64,000 nucleotides of DNA from Batkoa obscura (GCA_030770535.1 JASVEC010000001.1:868001-932000), one strand, 5' to 3'. Counted from the first letter of the stretch, positions 1 through 12,216 are shown. The notes: a model not told the origin generated them from the letters alone. Made by a program: numbers and translations.

Positions 1-64
1 TACTTTATTAAAGCGATAACACATGTAAATAGTATAGTAGTTCTATATATCATTTTTGTTTAAA

Positions 65-1033
65 TCATAATTCAGCAGTAGGCCTTTGAAATTCTACAAT
101 ACCATTATAAATATATTTGGACTCTATGTTTTCAAGGTGTAAAAGTTGGCTTCGAACATAGCGAACCATATAAGCTATTTGTTTTTCTTTAATTGAGCCT
201 TCACAAGTGGTGAAAAAATTTCTATTTAAAAAGTTAAATGAATTAAAACATGTAAAAAAAGGTTTAAGATTACCTCCAAAGTGCAGCTGCAAGCACAAGG
301 TCTGATTTACACATACCCTCGTCATAAGCTAAGTTAGATCCACGGAAAGACTGGATCATTTCCTTTACTGTTTTAACTACTATTCTTTCTGATTTGATCT
401 AGATATGAAGTTATATATTAAAAACTATTGATACTGACACAATTAATAACTTACTCCATAATCCCTAATCTTATGCTCTACGCCATTAAAAAACCTATTA
501 ACTAACATCTGGTTGGTAGCTCTACCATTAGGTTCTGCACGAATCCTAACCATAACCATCCATAAATGTAACTGAGTGATAGAAAACCAAGTTTGAAAGT
601 TATCAGGAAGTCCACAAACTATAAAGGTTAAAATCCCATTACTATTATTGTTAAATAAAAATAATATATTTCTTTACCTTCCACAAAGAACTCTTTGTTA
701 TCATCCAACATCTCTTCACATGAAGTATAAATCCCTTGTACCTGTCGAGTTAATACTACTTGAGGGATCTTGTGTAGGTTTAATTTAACAACTAGCTTTT
801 CATACCATGTTTTTGGGTTCTCAAAACCAATGATAGGGTGTTCCTCCTTTTTAGCAGCCAAGAGGGAAGTATTATGAAACGCTCTTGTTGAAGCTACCAT
901 TGTATTTACTGGTTTTATACTTGGGGTTAATGCTGTGAGAAGACACTGTTTTTGATACTATTAGTTTATGAATTCGTTACTTTTTATCTTTACTTACTTT
1001 GGATGTGGGTTTGTTGATTAAATTCGATTTCAT
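65..1033 (-). CDS. CBP3: Ubiquinol-cytochrome c chaperone (CBP3/UQCC1 family)
   Basis: This is an assembly factor for mitochondrial complex III. In the family, CBP3 binds at the mitoribosome exit and chaperones newly made cytochrome b. Five coding exons keep frame: 998-1033, 678-945, 455-618, 274-398 and 65-221, giving 249 residues. The first exon is inferred because the ATG at 1033 reads in frame through an AG at 946-947 and supplies a basic, Ser/Thr-rich leader (MKSNLINKPTSK...) like a mitochondrial presequence; the in-frame ATG at 900 is a fallback start. Diagnostic family stretches are CGLPDNFQTWF, LHLWMVMVRIRAEPNG and the C-terminal AYMVRYVRSQLLHLE. The stop is TGA. It is transcribed in the same direction as USP7 downstream of that gene. 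Family call is secure; the first exon is less so. Confidence 0.86.
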
Positions 1034-1300
1034 TTTTTTAAAAGTTTAAATAAACAAGTATTTTTTTTGAAAAAATGAAGATTATTTTTGATTTTTAACT
1101 ATTAAGGTTTTTTTCGCTTGAAAATGATTGGCTTTTGATTTTGTGCAAATATGATTTTCAATGAATAAAAATGGGAAATTTTACGATTTTATTTGAATAT
1201 CTTTCTAAGCAATAATATTTCCACCTTATAATAAAATAAAATTTTATATGACAATAGTAATAAATAGTTTCATATTCATAATTTTTATTCAAAATATAAA

Positions 1301-4300
1301 TTAATTGAAAATTTTAATAGCTTTTTCTCCAAACCTTTGGAACCTAGAACTTTTATCCAAATGGTCCAACCCAAGTTGATGTTCTAAATTGAATTCAATT
1401 CCTTGCCATTCTTCATCTAATAAAATTGAAACAATAATTAATATTCATCATCCTTATTAAATAACCAAACGAACTAATTACCATTTTCAATATAACTAGA
1501 TTGTAAACTATATAAGCTATCCCCTACGACCGATGCTAACTTATATTTAGAAAATTCTTTTTCAGATACCCCTAATCGATTACTTAATCGTACTTTAAAG
1601 TCTTCAAATGGCTCATCCTAACAATTGTTGATAACTAAACAATATAAACAAAACAAACTCATTTACCTTCGATTTTTTAATTAGGAAAGGAGTACCATGG
1701 GTGCGAATTTCCTCTTTAGAAAAGTGAAATACAGGCACCAAAACATCTGATTCTTGGGTCTTACTATTTTCTGGTGTTATAGTCTAATAAAAAACATAAA
1801 TATACATTCAACAAAGCCAAGACTTTAACTTACTTCTGCATAAATCACTGCATGCTTACTAAGCTCTGAAACCAAAAGGTCCTCCTCAACAAAGCCAGTA
1901 AATCTTGATTGGTCTGCTTCATAGCATTGAATATTTTCCACTTTAATATTGGTTTCTTCAAGCTTTTCATAGAGCAATTCTAATACTTCTTTCATGCTTC
2001 CATCTTTTGGTACCAAAAGATCAAATGTGGTTTCATCTTTAATGCTATCACCTAAATAGACAACCTGTACATTTCTTTTAGATTCCAATTCAACTATAGT
2101 AACTTCAAGCAACTCATAGTATACTATACATGGTTGGTTGTACATATAATTATAGCGTAATATATTTTCTAATAGAGTTTGTGGAGCATAAGGTACCGGG
2201 GTGGATAAAAGGCTACGTGCACCATTTGGTGTATAAAGTCGAAGCTTAAGAGGGTCTACTTTTAATTTACTAGATAAAATACCAACAAACTGAGATATAA
2301 CATTAGTAAAAATTGAATCATTGATATAATTAACTTACTTCCTCATAAGTCAATTTTCTATTTAAACTTAAAATTATATCAGTTTTCGTATCCACTTGAT
2401 TGACATTGGAAGTAACAGCTTTGTCTTTAAAAGCAATTACCACTTGATTGCTTAAATTTTCAAAGTAACCTAAAATTCCTCCATTTTCATTATCGCTCAA
2501 TTTACTAAATAAGAATAAATATAATGAATAAAGTTATATAGTAATGATAATAACATACTTTTCAATTGCTTTTTGGAAACAGATGATATCCCCAGTAGTA
2601 ATATCGGCATTGGCTAAGGTAAGATCTAAAGGAATTGGTTCTACATAATTTTGTTTAACCTCCTAATAAATTAAATTGATTTAATAACATTATTGATTGG
2701 ATATTATTAATTTACATCAAACAAGTCTAGTGGTGTATTGGTGGGGAAATTCATATAGGTATTTAAGCAAGCAACAATTTCACTAAATGGAGTTGCTTTA
2801 CTTGCATAAAATTTCCCAATATAACTGAACTTTTTAATATTATTCATATATTTAATAAAGCAATATATTTACCTTAAATTTTTTCCCTCGTGGTCGTAGT
2901 ATTTAACCATCACTAGAATAACTTGTTCATTTTCAACATCAGGGAACACCTAGATAAAGTGTTAAATAAATACATGACAAACCAAATCAATACTTACTGG
3001 GTCTCTAGGGATGATGGAATTTAAAGTTTCAATATAGATTATCCCTGGCGAATATTCTCCAAAATACTTTTCTTTAAATTTACCGACACCTACAAATTAG
3101 TATTTATGTTTAATTGAAAAATAGGGATCAGCTTACTTAATTCTTCGACATGATCTATCAAAGAGGCAACCCTAAAAGTCTGATTTTCTCTTAAAACAAT
3201 TGACCATAAACGGAAAGTTCCTTCTTGAAGGACAGCGGTACCAGCAATATATTTTATAAGCTCATTTAAGCTGGATGCTTTGGGAAAAGATAAATTATAA
3301 AAGGAAGGTGGTATATTATAACTATCTGGTGATTCTAAAATTCCAAATCCATGATGACTTTTAATTTCTTCATCTGTCAGCACCTAAACAATATTAATCA
3401 AATTATCCAATAATAGCTAATAAGCTTTACTCTAAAATTAGCTTGAAGACCAAGTTCAGTTCTCTTCTTAGTAGCTGCAACAGCTGCTGCCTTTTCTTTG
3501 TCGATTCTTTCGACTATCAAATTTTAAATATTTATATATATATTATTATAATTAATTACGCAAGTGGTGAGGCACATCATCAATAGTAACCTCGCTAAGT
3601 ATTTCTTTTAATTTAGATTTACGAACATAAACTAACATATAAGCATTGCTAAACTTTTTCAAAAGTCGATGGTTTGGTCTCATTCCAGGGGTCAATGTCA
3701 TGCCTCCGGTATCTGATCCGAAACTCTCTTCAAACACTTCGTTATCTGTTGCAAAGGTGACTCTGTCATCATCAAATTTATACCTGGATTACTAAATAAA
3801 TATTTATGTTGTTAAAAATTTTATAATTAAAACATACCATTTGCCACCTGGAGTTGGTTTAAGAAGAGCAAAATAATGGCCCCCATGTAAATCACCGCTA
3901 TGTACTAGCACACCATGAAGTTGATATTCCCACGATTCTGAACGATCTGCTTCTTCCGAAAGGAAATCACCTAAATCAATAGAATCTGGGAACTCATAAC
4001 GGTCATTGATTTTAACCATCATATCACGCATAAAATCATAGTCAAATCGTTTTAATTGAAGGTGTAAAACCGGAGGAAAGCTTTCAAATATAACTCCTTT
4101 TTTAGCATCTTGAAGCCCATAACCTTCTGCCATATATTTGTTTTCTCCTTCTAACACTTCTACCTCAACATAATTCTCAAATGATTCTCGTACATTTTTA
4201 CACCCTTTTACATTCAATTGTATATCATAAAAATCTTCAGTTCTTGAAGATTCATATTTAACTTCTGTACATGTAATATAACTCTTCATTTTACCAACAA

Positions 4301-5383
4301 ATAATCTTTGAATAGCCCCCTCCGCTGCTGTTTTTTTCATCTTACCCTCAAGATTATCTTGTAAAACCCTATTAAATTCTTGTACATCATGCTGCATAAA
4401 CGAGTCCATCGTATCCCATCCAAAAGACTTGGTAAGCTCATTAGTACCAACCGATATGGATGAATTTTGCAATTGATAAAACACTCTTTGAAGTGCCAAA
4501 GCTACACTGTTATTTGGGTCATCGTTTTCGGTTGGTATTCTAAACACCGCTTTTCGAAAGTAGTTTGTAAAATAAAGAGACTGTAATAAAGAATTCATAT
4601 AACAAGTAGCACCTTGATTCAATAACCCAACATACCCAGTAGCTTTCTTTGAATCGTAATTATTGTAGTTACTCCAAAGATAACCTGTAGGATCCTTGAC
4701 TACTCTCACGTAAAGCGCAATGACTAAAGAATCGTTTTCCATAAGTGGTTTTGACTTTCCGTTCATCTTGGTATTCAAAGCTCTTTTATCAAATAATTTC
4801 CCATACCCCCAATCCGCTTCCTGCTTTGTAAAACGATGATGAGCCTCATGTTTTGTATATACACTATTGTCCTCTTTATTGGCTATAATTAGTAAAAATT
4901 GGGCACAGATAGACCATTGATCATCAGCGTCTTCCGGTGGTATTACTTCGGCAAATAAAGACATGGGCCCGATCCCCCCTTGATTGCCGTTAGGAAATAA
5001 TAAGGCTCGCCTTTTGATGTTAGTTAATAAACCTTTTTATCAAATTAAATTTATTCAATACCATTTAAGCCCCCCACATTCTACCTCTGGTCCCCCTATT
5101 TTAGTTGGTAATGCTGAAAAGTTGTCAATAGTCCAGATCGTGTAGGCAGACTGAATCACATCATAACCCGATTGGGGTAGATTTTTGTCAAAAAAATGCT
5201 CTAAATAAAGTTAATATTTTACATGGAATTAATTGGAATTTAACTACCATCAAGCATAACTTGCTCCTGTTCCGGTTCAGGTATTAAAGAATTGAACTCT
5301 CTAGAGTTATCAGATATATCTGGTGAAGAGTCCTAAAGGTCTATTAATATTTATAAGTCAATATTCTTTTTAAATATTACCAT
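1301..5383 (-). CDS. USP7: Ubiquitin-specific protease, USP7/Ubp15 type (MATH + USP + C-terminal UBL repeats)
   Basis: This is a cysteine deubiquitinase that removes ubiquitin from protein substrates, mainly in the nucleus in this family. I read 16 coding exons: 5381-5383, 5248-5332, 5062-5200, 3838-5010, 3560-3783, 3431-3513, 3137-3383, 2998-3089, 2873-2949, 2716-2824, 2559-2662, 2339-2504, 1834-2289, 1667-1783, 1482-1617 and 1301-1416, totalling 1108 residues in frame, close to human USP7 (1102). An N-terminal MATH domain (YTIWTIDNFS, GGLKWRALLFPNGNQG) is followed by the USP fold with catalytic Cys212 in NQGATCYMN and His454 in HSGDLHGGHYFA. The C-terminal half matches the ubiquitin-like repeats, and the protein ends EKAIKIFN, very like the activating tail of human USP7. 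The first coding exon appears to be the start codon alone (ATG followed at once by a donor). Confidence 0.93.
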
Positions 5384-6247
5384 TATTTATAACTATCTTT
5401 TTTAATTATCTAAAAAACTAAAGTTGGATTAAATAAGTTTTGGTACAAGTTTTGAACTGGTTGGTTATTAATAGCGTCATAAGCTGAAGTTAACTTTATC
5501 TCTATTGGTTAGTTTAATTTTTTGTTCTAAGCTTTTCTTAGCTGCAGTTTTTATTTAATTTAGTATATTGACTGTACAGAAATAAACTCTCATATGGCTA
5601 TAGTAAATTGTTATTTAATTGCTATAGAAGTTAAAAAACAGTTTACAACTTATTTTGGTATTTTAATATGGCTTGTAAAACTAAATAAATAATTCTGTAC
5701 TTTATGTCATGTTCAATTAAACAATTTTATTACTGATTTTATGATTAATTTTTAAAAATTTGTCAATTTTAAACTTAAAGTATAATTTGTAAAATTCTAT
5801 AATAAATCAATGACAAAGATAAAATGGTAGAAAAGTATAATGATAATGAAAATATAATGTAATCATAATACTTTGTCGCTTACCTAGTTTCAATACTTTG
5901 ATAGTTATCCAATTTTTCTGGATCTTTGTAAAATTTTCTGTATACGATTTTTTTAAATATTAGGGGATGTTTTTTTTGGTTTCATCACTTTTTCCATTTT
6001 TTGAGCGTTATTGAGCGGAAAGATTGCTAGTGAAATCCTTAAACAAAGAAACACATCTCCATTATTTTAATTTATTTGCTTGATAGTTTCGAATTTTCAT
6101 AATATTAAAAGTCAAAAACACAAACTAGTTGCACCATTAAAACCATTTAGTTCATAAATTTTAAGTTTTTTTGTTAAATAAAATATAAAAATCACTACTT
6201 TAAAATAAATGCCTTCCATTTAAAGAACAAATCATTAAATAAATCAT
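5384..6247. other. Intergenic, USP7 5' side to tRNA-Gly
   Basis: No gene is visible in this AT-rich spacer. It carries one copy of the short MITE family (5961-6063, listed separately) and presumably the USP7 promoter. A weak, imperfect repeat around 5560-5710 was not convincing. Confidence 0.6.
5961..6063 (-). mobile_element. Short MITE (family M1), copy 1
   Basis: This copy begins taggggatgtttttttt and ends aaacacatctccatta. It carries the family core (ttccat..ttgagcg..attgagcggaaagattg) in the reverse orientation relative to the copy at 34997. Family length is about 105 bases with imperfect terminal inverted repeats starting TATATGGGGATGT, and there is no coding capacity. See the findings for the full copy list. 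Confidence 0.8.
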
Positions 6248-6317
6248 GCGTAAACTGGGAATCGAACCCAGGCCACTTCTTTGGAAGAGAAGTATTCTAC
6301 CTCTATACTATTTACGC
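6248..6317 (-). tRNA. tRNA-Gly (anticodon UCC)
   Basis: On the minus strand a full cloverleaf can be folded. The acceptor stem is GCGTAAA/TTTACGC (7 pairs), followed by a D arm GTAT...ATAC, the anticodon stem CTTCT/AGAAG around the loop CTTCCAA (anticodon TCC), and the T arm CTGGG-TTCGATT-CCCAG. It has internal-promoter-like A and B boxes (GTATAGAGGT; GGTTCGATTCC), no intron, and 70 bases without CCA. The anticodon reads GGA and probably GGG glycine codons. Confidence 0.96.
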
Positions 6318-7079
6318 CGTCACATACGATTTGTATTTGTGAAATAATTTTATTGCAATCAAATTATAGGTTAACTGCTAGCTATATCAATGAATATGGG
6401 GATCTATCTGCGTTTAAGAATTTTACTAGCAATCTTTCCGCTCAAATAGCGCTTGAAAGATGGAAAAGGTGGTGGAGCCAAAAAAAATACCCCCTTACCT
6501 TATCAGAAATAATAGCAATTTATAAGATTTATAAAGTAATCTACCTTTTTTTGTGATGCGAATGGTAAAAGTAACTAACTAACTGCAACTATAAGATCGA
6601 TTTTTGAAAAATTTGACTTGCCTATCAAAAAAAGGAATTGCAACCAAAAGAACATTATTAATTATAACAATCGAATAACGCTCTCCGCTATAATATTAGT
6701 CTTTAATCTTTTCAAGAGCTATTTTGAGCTAATAAAAAGTATCTAACGTCATATTATCCACGATTATGGAATAGGGCTAATACTTTTATTTATGGTAGAA
6801 GTAAAATCAAAATTTTTTAGGCAAAAATAATTCTTTATTAGAGATTTTAGAAGATGAAATGGCCATTGTAGCTTATAGCCTATTTTTTGCATAGAGCAAA
6901 AAAGTCAGTTACTTTGAGTTATCCTATACATTTATAAAATTCAAACCTCCAAGAAGTTAAAAAACAGTTTTTATTTATACAATAATTTACATATGATAGC
7001 GTAGCTAAATCATAGTAGATATTTCAAATATGTGCGAAAAAGTAGAGAAGATAAAGACTATGAAAACATCTTAAATGAG
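6318..7079. other. Intergenic between tRNA-Gly and the FAR-acyltransferase gene
   Basis: It contains one short MITE copy (6395-6497). Nothing else recognisable was seen; the 3' flank of the downstream minus-strand gene lies at the right end. Confidence 0.6.
6395..6497 (+). mobile_element. Short MITE (family M1), copy 2
   Basis: It starts tatggggatct and has the core gaattttactagcaatc / ttccgctcaaatagcgctt, ending in a run of A and accccct. Plus orientation. It is one of the better-preserved cores, but its right terminus is drifted. Confidence 0.78.
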
Positions 7080-10000
7080 TTAAGAAATTGAGTTTTTCCT
7101 TGAGATAGGGGAGGGGAAGGCATTAATATCAAAGGGATTAAAGTAATTGGACCAATTAAACCAAGATTGAAAGTTGTTATTATTTGTGGTTGAATGTAAT
7201 ACCTTACTGATATTAGATTGGAACAGCTTAATCAAATTTTGAGATAATATGCTGCTATCAATAGCTGCTACAATGCCATTGGTAGCATCCTCAGCAATAG
7301 TACCATTTTCGTTAATGATATCCAACTTAACCTTAGGTTTTGGTAACTGATGGCGTTGATTCGTTAGATTACATAACTTTTCTACAAAGGCGGTGATCTC
7401 TATTAATTGATTCTCAAATTGATTGTTTGCATTGAGGATGTTAATATGCTTGTCTTTGATTTCAATTAACTTCAAAGATTCACAATTTTTTATGGCCAAA
7501 TGAATGAATTCTTTACTAATGGATTCCTTATAATGTAAATAATTGTTATGGATTCCATTGTAGATAACGTGTTGTATCATAGTATAAAATTGATCATAGC
7601 TCATGTTTTGATTCTGTTTTAAGCTTGATAGGCCTGCCAATACGATCCAGAAAGTGTCGAGCTTAGAATGTAATAAGGTCAATAAGATATGGAAGTAATC
7701 CATGGTATTTGGAGAGATATTCATGATGATAAATTGATCCAATAGTTGAATATAATTGCATTTAGTGAATTTATTAAATAACATTTCAATAGTATATTGC
7801 TTTAAATAAATGATGATTTCAGGATACAAGTTGAGAATTAATTTAATGATTTTGTTGAATTCTATCTCCACCTGTTGTTTAGTTATAAATCCTTGATATT
7901 CTGGCTGACTTGAATATTTTTTATGGGTATAATAATAACTCAATATAAAGATAGACTCAAATAAAAAGATGGGAATAATTGGCTTCGTTAATAAATTCAG
8001 GTATAATATGGAATCAATATTATCATTTAAGTAAACTCGGTTCACTTTGTAATTTAATAAGCCATCGACTTCCTCATTATCTTCATTATCTTCCTCCCCT
8101 AACTTAATTGTAAGATGTTGCTCTCCAATTAAATTTAAAGCATAATTCAACACAGCGCTACTATCTTCATTCTCATTAAAATCCAAATTAAAGCCCAAGT
8201 TAAATAACTCTTTTTTAAATAAAGTCAAATAGTTCTGAATTTTATTTGAAGAGATTCCATCCTTGTTATTACGATAACTTAATAACACTAATGATATCAA
8301 ATTGATTGGTGATATCAATTGATTTTGACATTGCCAGGATTGGATCATATAACTGGAATGGGTCAAACTTAAGTCATTGTTGTCCATCATTTTCAATTGC
8401 TCTATTTTCATCTTTAAGTTGTTACGTTCTATAGGGTTCCCTATTGTTACCATAATCTTACTATTCTTTTGATCCTTAAATAATTGAATTGAATTGTTAT
8501 TATTGTTTGTTTCTTTGTTAGCTATATTACTATTCTTATCACTGTTTTTGGATATAGCTTTATTCTCATCATTAGTGTTATTATTATTGGTATTGTTGTA
8601 TAACTCATTTATTAAATAATTATTATCATAATACATTTCATAATTGATAGAAATAGGGACTAATAAAATGTTTTGATTATTCAATTGTTCATTATTAATA
8701 ATATTATTAAACAAATCATCGTATTGTTTTAAATCGACCATATCTTCTAATAACTTTGTATAGTCTTTAATTTGCTCGTTGCTACTATAAATTAAATCAT
8801 TTAAAAATAAACAGATGGAATTGCTATTGTTATTGTTTGTGCTATTATTATTATCGTTCAATAACTTAACTAAATAAGTTTGTATTAATAGTTGTACTAA
8901 CTGCTCATCATTATTAAATTGTTTGAATAATAACTTATTGTATATAATTCCCTGTTTGACTTTATAATATAATAGTTTATAACTCTGCTCAATACTTAAG
9001 ATTGGTAATGGTAAATTATAATGATAGCAGATATAAGTTAATAAATTAAAATCCAAAGAAGAAGTATGATTTGGTAGGTAAATTACTTTGACTGAGTTTT
9101 GATTATTTTGATTATTATACGAATAAATCATTTGCTTTAACTTCACTATATTATTCTTGTTGATGAGGATCGTTTGATATTTTAAAAAGGAGGTTATATT
9201 ATTAATTAGTTTTTCTGGTTCAATGCTATTTTCAATGACTAATAGCTCCTTTAAGATTCGATTTTGATACTTCTTACTATCTTCAGTATAGTTTTGTTTC
9301 AAATAGTTCACTACTGCTGAATCGTGGATCACTTTACTCCTTAAATTAACTAAACTAGATTTATCATATAATGCTAAATTATTGTTATCAAATATTAAAT
9401 CTAAATCTTCCTTATCATCGGTGCTATTATTATTATTTAAATACTTGATATCTTCCCACCCTTCAATTAAGTAATCTTTCCTCAGCGTGGGATCTTCATT
9501 GAGTACAAAGTAAGACATACCATAACAAAAATTCATAATATAATCTTTCCAGTTTAAATTAACAATATCATCTGTTGAAATGTCCCTGCTTAGAATAGTA
9601 TTTATTTGGTTCTTCTGATTCTTTTGCAGTTGTAATAAACTGAAATTTTGAAAGTACCAAGTATTAATCATAAAATGTTTAAAGCAATGATATAGAAAAT
9701 CCAACTTTGGTTTTGCTTTCTTTAAATTCTCTGCTTTTTGTTTATCTTTGACCGTATTGATCATTGACAACGCCTTGAACTTATAGTTTTGTTTTATCAG
9801 AAGCATCGCGTCATGCTCCATGTCATTTGAGTATTTATGAAATGTTGGCGTAAATAAGCGCTTCTTTAACGCCGGTAATTTGAGCCAAGAATTGACCACG
9901 TAGTTTCCGAAATCCAACCAAGTGATTGGATTGAGGCCTGATGACGAAGCATGATAAATTTTAGGGTAAACAACTTCCTCAGTGTCAATCTTTATCTTAC

Positions 10001-11027
10001 TATCCAAATCCTTAATCTGTCCTGTTTTATCTGCATAACTGGTATTGAATTCAGTTCCTGGTTTACTATTGAACTCATAGCATGCTTTCAATACTATTTT
10101 TGCCAGATAATCCACCGGTACCAGATCTAATACCGAATCCCTTGGACCAGGGGTAGAGTCCAAGATTCCTAATCCAATATACATAGCTATAGCGTTGGCA
10201 GCTGCCACACCATCAACCCAACCGGGAACGGGATCATAAGCGGTGGAAGTGACCACCGTTGGTCTGACAATAGCCAAATTAAATGCTTTTCTACCATTAA
10301 CTATCTCCCTTTGCTTCATTTCTTCAGCCTTAATCAAGATCATATTCTCCGCCAATGATTTGGTGAATGTATAGGTATTTGGATAACACGTTAATATTTT
10401 GTCTGTGAATTGTTTGATCTGTTCCAAGTCCATATTTTGTATCTGCTCGACGAGTTCTTTTACATCACCAAAGATCATAGGATAAATGCGCTCATAAATT
10501 TCCTTCTCTTTACGATTGGAATTCACATATGCTGTGGATACATGCACAAAGCCATCAAAGTTGTGACACTGATCCGCTATTTCGACAAGCTGTAAGGTAC
10601 CCAAAGTGTTTAGTTTCAATGAGCGATCCAAGCGCTCATTGAAGTCCACCGTAGCTGCGCAATGTATGATAATATTCAAATCATCTTTTAACATCTTTAG
10701 ATCATTATCTTGAATCCCCAAACCAGGCAAAGAAATATCACCCTGAATTGGTATAAGCTTTGGAAGGATTAAATGGTAGAATTGTTTAATTGATAGATGA
10801 TCTTTTAATACGTTGAATAGTTTGTTGCTTAAGATCTCGTCCACAATACGCTGCTTAATGCTCTTGCCTTTTTTTTCTCGAATCAATAAGTAGACCTTTT
10901 CGATATGTACATAGTGGTCACGTAGTATCAATTCTAATATACATTTGCCTACAAATCCAGTACCGCCTGTTAATAGTATGCTCTTCCCGTGTAAGAAGGA
11001 AGAGTCCAAAGGGAATTTATTCACCAT
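7080..11027 (-). CDS. Fatty acyl-CoA reductase fused to a GPAT/DHAPAT-type acyltransferase (FARAT-like)
   Basis: This is a single uninterrupted reading frame of 1315 residues, the longest in the window and intronless. The N-terminal half is a fatty acyl-CoA reductase: Rossmann motif TGGTGFVG at residues 20-27, catalytic YxxxK as Tyr219/Lys223 (YTFTK), then a FAR C-terminal region with the 'sterile' domain. From about residue 500 it becomes a glycerol-phosphate/dihydroxyacetone-phosphate acyltransferase with the HX4D motif HTSSLD (His654, Asp659). Low-complexity Asn runs lie near 540, 740-760 and 820-850. In the family, FAR makes fatty alcohol from acyl-CoA and DHAPAT makes acyl-DHAP, the two substrates of alkyl-DHAP synthase, so a fusion fits ether-lipid synthesis at peroxisomes. 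A bifunctional FAR-acyltransferase is known from Dictyostelium. No clear SKL tail is present (ends RKNSIS). Confidence 0.9.
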   Translation of the reverse strand: MVNKFPLDSSFLHGKSILLTGGTGFVGKCILELILRDHYVHIEKVYLLIREKKGKSIKQRIVDEILSNKLFNVLKDHLSIKQFYHLILPKLIPIQGDISLPGLGIQDNDLKMLKDDLNIIIHCAATVDFNERLDRSLKLNTLGTLQLVEIADQCHNFDGFVHVSTAYVNSNRKEKEIYERIYPMIFGDVKELVEQIQNMDLEQIKQFTDKILTCYPNTYTFTKSLAENMILIKAEEMKQREIVNGRKAFNLAIVRPTVVTSTAYDPVPGWVDGVAAANAIAMYIGLGILDSTPGPRDSVLDLVPVDYLAKIVLKACYEFNSKPGTEFNTSYADKTGQIKDLDSKIKIDTEEVVYPKIYHASSSGLNPITWLDFGNYVVNSWLKLPALKKRLFTPTFHKYSNDMEHDAMLLIKQNYKFKALSMINTVKDKQKAENLKKAKPKLDFLYHCFKHFMINTWYFQNFSLLQLQKNQKNQINTILSRDISTDDIVNLNWKDYIMNFCYGMSYFVLNEDPTLRKDYLIEGWEDIKYLNNNNSTDDKEDLDLIFDNNNLALYDKSSLVNLRSKVIHDSAVVNYLKQNYTEDSKKYQNRILKELLVIENSIEPEKLINNITSFLKYQTILINKNNIVKLKQMIYSYNNQNNQNSVKVIYLPNHTSSLDFNLLTYICYHYNLPLPILSIEQSYKLLYYKVKQGIIYNKLLFKQFNNDEQLVQLLIQTYLVKLLNDNNNSTNNNNSNSICLFLNDLIYSSNEQIKDYTKLLEDMVDLKQYDDLFNNIINNEQLNNQNILLVPISINYEMYYDNNYLINELYNNTNNNNTNDENKAISKNSDKNSNIANKETNNNNNSIQLFKDQKNSKIMVTIGNPIERNNLKMKIEQLKMMDNNDLSLTHSSYMIQSWQCQNQLISPINLISLVLLSYRNNKDGISSNKIQNYLTLFKKELFNLGFNLDFNENEDSSAVLNYALNLIGEQHLTIKLGEEDNEDNEEVDGLLNYKVNRVYLNDNIDSILYLNLLTKPIIPIFLFESIFILSYYYTHKKYSSQPEYQGFITKQQVEIEFNKIIKLILNLYPEIIIYLKQYTIEMLFNKFTKCNYIQLLDQFIIMNISPNTMDYFHILLTLLHSKLDTFWIVLAGLSSLKQNQNMSYDQFYTMIQHVIYNGIHNNYLHYKESISKEFIHLAIKNCESLKLIEIKDKHINILNANNQFENQLIEITAFVEKLCNLTNQRHQLPKPKVKLDIINENGTIAEDATNGIVAAIDSSILSQNLIKLFQSNISKVLHSTTNNNNFQSWFNWSNYFNPFDINAFPSPISRKNSIS

Positions 11028-11754
11028 ACTTTTGATTAATTATAAATTATGACTGACAAATATTTCGAGTTATTTATAAAATAGAAAGAGTTAAAGTTAA
11101 AAGTTTATCTTTTTGGCATCATTATATTATCTTTTGTTGTTTTATTATTCTTAAATTTTAGCGGCTCTTAATCAATTTCTATTATAATTATTGTAATAAA
11201 AATTGTTGGTAATACTAATTCTATTAATTTTAGCTTTATCCAGCAGAAGCTTCCTCTCTTTTTAATTAATTTCACACCTCCCATTCTTTTATTTCTAAAT
11301 ACCAACTTGCTTGTTAAGTTATCCTAGAATATTGGCATTAATTATCGTAAAGAGGGCCTTATGATTTTTAATTGTATGCTAATTGATGAAGATAAAAATA
11401 GATTAAACTGGGCTATTATTATATAAAAGTAAAAATGTTCTTTAAGCAGTTGTTAATTGCTTGAAAATTTTAGTTAAAGGAAATTTTGTGTCACTTTAAT
11501 TTGGTATTTCTTTTTAAGGATTTCTCTGCCTTCTTTTTTCTAAAAATCAAGTTTAAAGCACAGAGTTTTTTAAGGCTCAAAAAAAGCTAATCTTACTTAT
11601 CATTACTTATTGTTGTTTAAACCTGAACACAATAAATTTCCACCTAAAACTAACAACATAGACTACAAGTTCATTTACATAGTGCTTAATCCTATTTCAT
11701 CAACTTTTTTTTGTTCCAATTACTACTTTAGTAGCCTTAAAATTTAATGTATAT

Positions 11755-11850
11755 GGCCAAGTTTAAAATAAAAGTTGCTTGTTGCATAAAAGTCTAAAAT
11801 GATAAAATATTTTTTTCATCCAAAAAGTAACTTTTATTTTGAACTTGGTT
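11755..11850. repeat. Fold-back repeat, 96 bases
   Basis: The left arm ggccaagtttaaaataaa is matched by the reverse complement of the right arm ending ttttattttgaacttggtt; arms are about 26 bases with few mismatches around a ~45-base AT loop. It is unrelated in sequence to family M1. It could be a MITE remnant or a transcribed hairpin. Confidence 0.65.
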
Positions 11851-12216
11851 GTTGTGGCGTTTTTTTAACTTTTTTCAATTTTCAAGCTCGAAAATAATTT
11901 AGGTTGTCAACTGAATTTTTCAGAAATAAAATAATTAGCTTTGAAATTGTAAATAAGTTTATAAAATGAATTTTACAAAATAGTTGATGATAAATCTATA
12001 TATTCTAAAATTTTAATTTTTTTTAAAGAATATTATTAATACAATATAAGGAAAGTTTATTAGCAAAATAATTAAAGAAATTTTAAATAAAAAATTAAAT
12101 ATTAGTTTAATACTTAATATTTAATATGATTTGTAAAATAATTTGCTGTACCATATATTAAAATAAAAATGCATTATAACTAATGTACAGCTAGCTAGCT
12201 TTATAAAATTTTAGTA

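Noticed and set aside
6281-6556. 91-codon frame on the plus strand
   Set aside because: It overlaps the tRNA-Gly and an M1 MITE; the frame is incidental.
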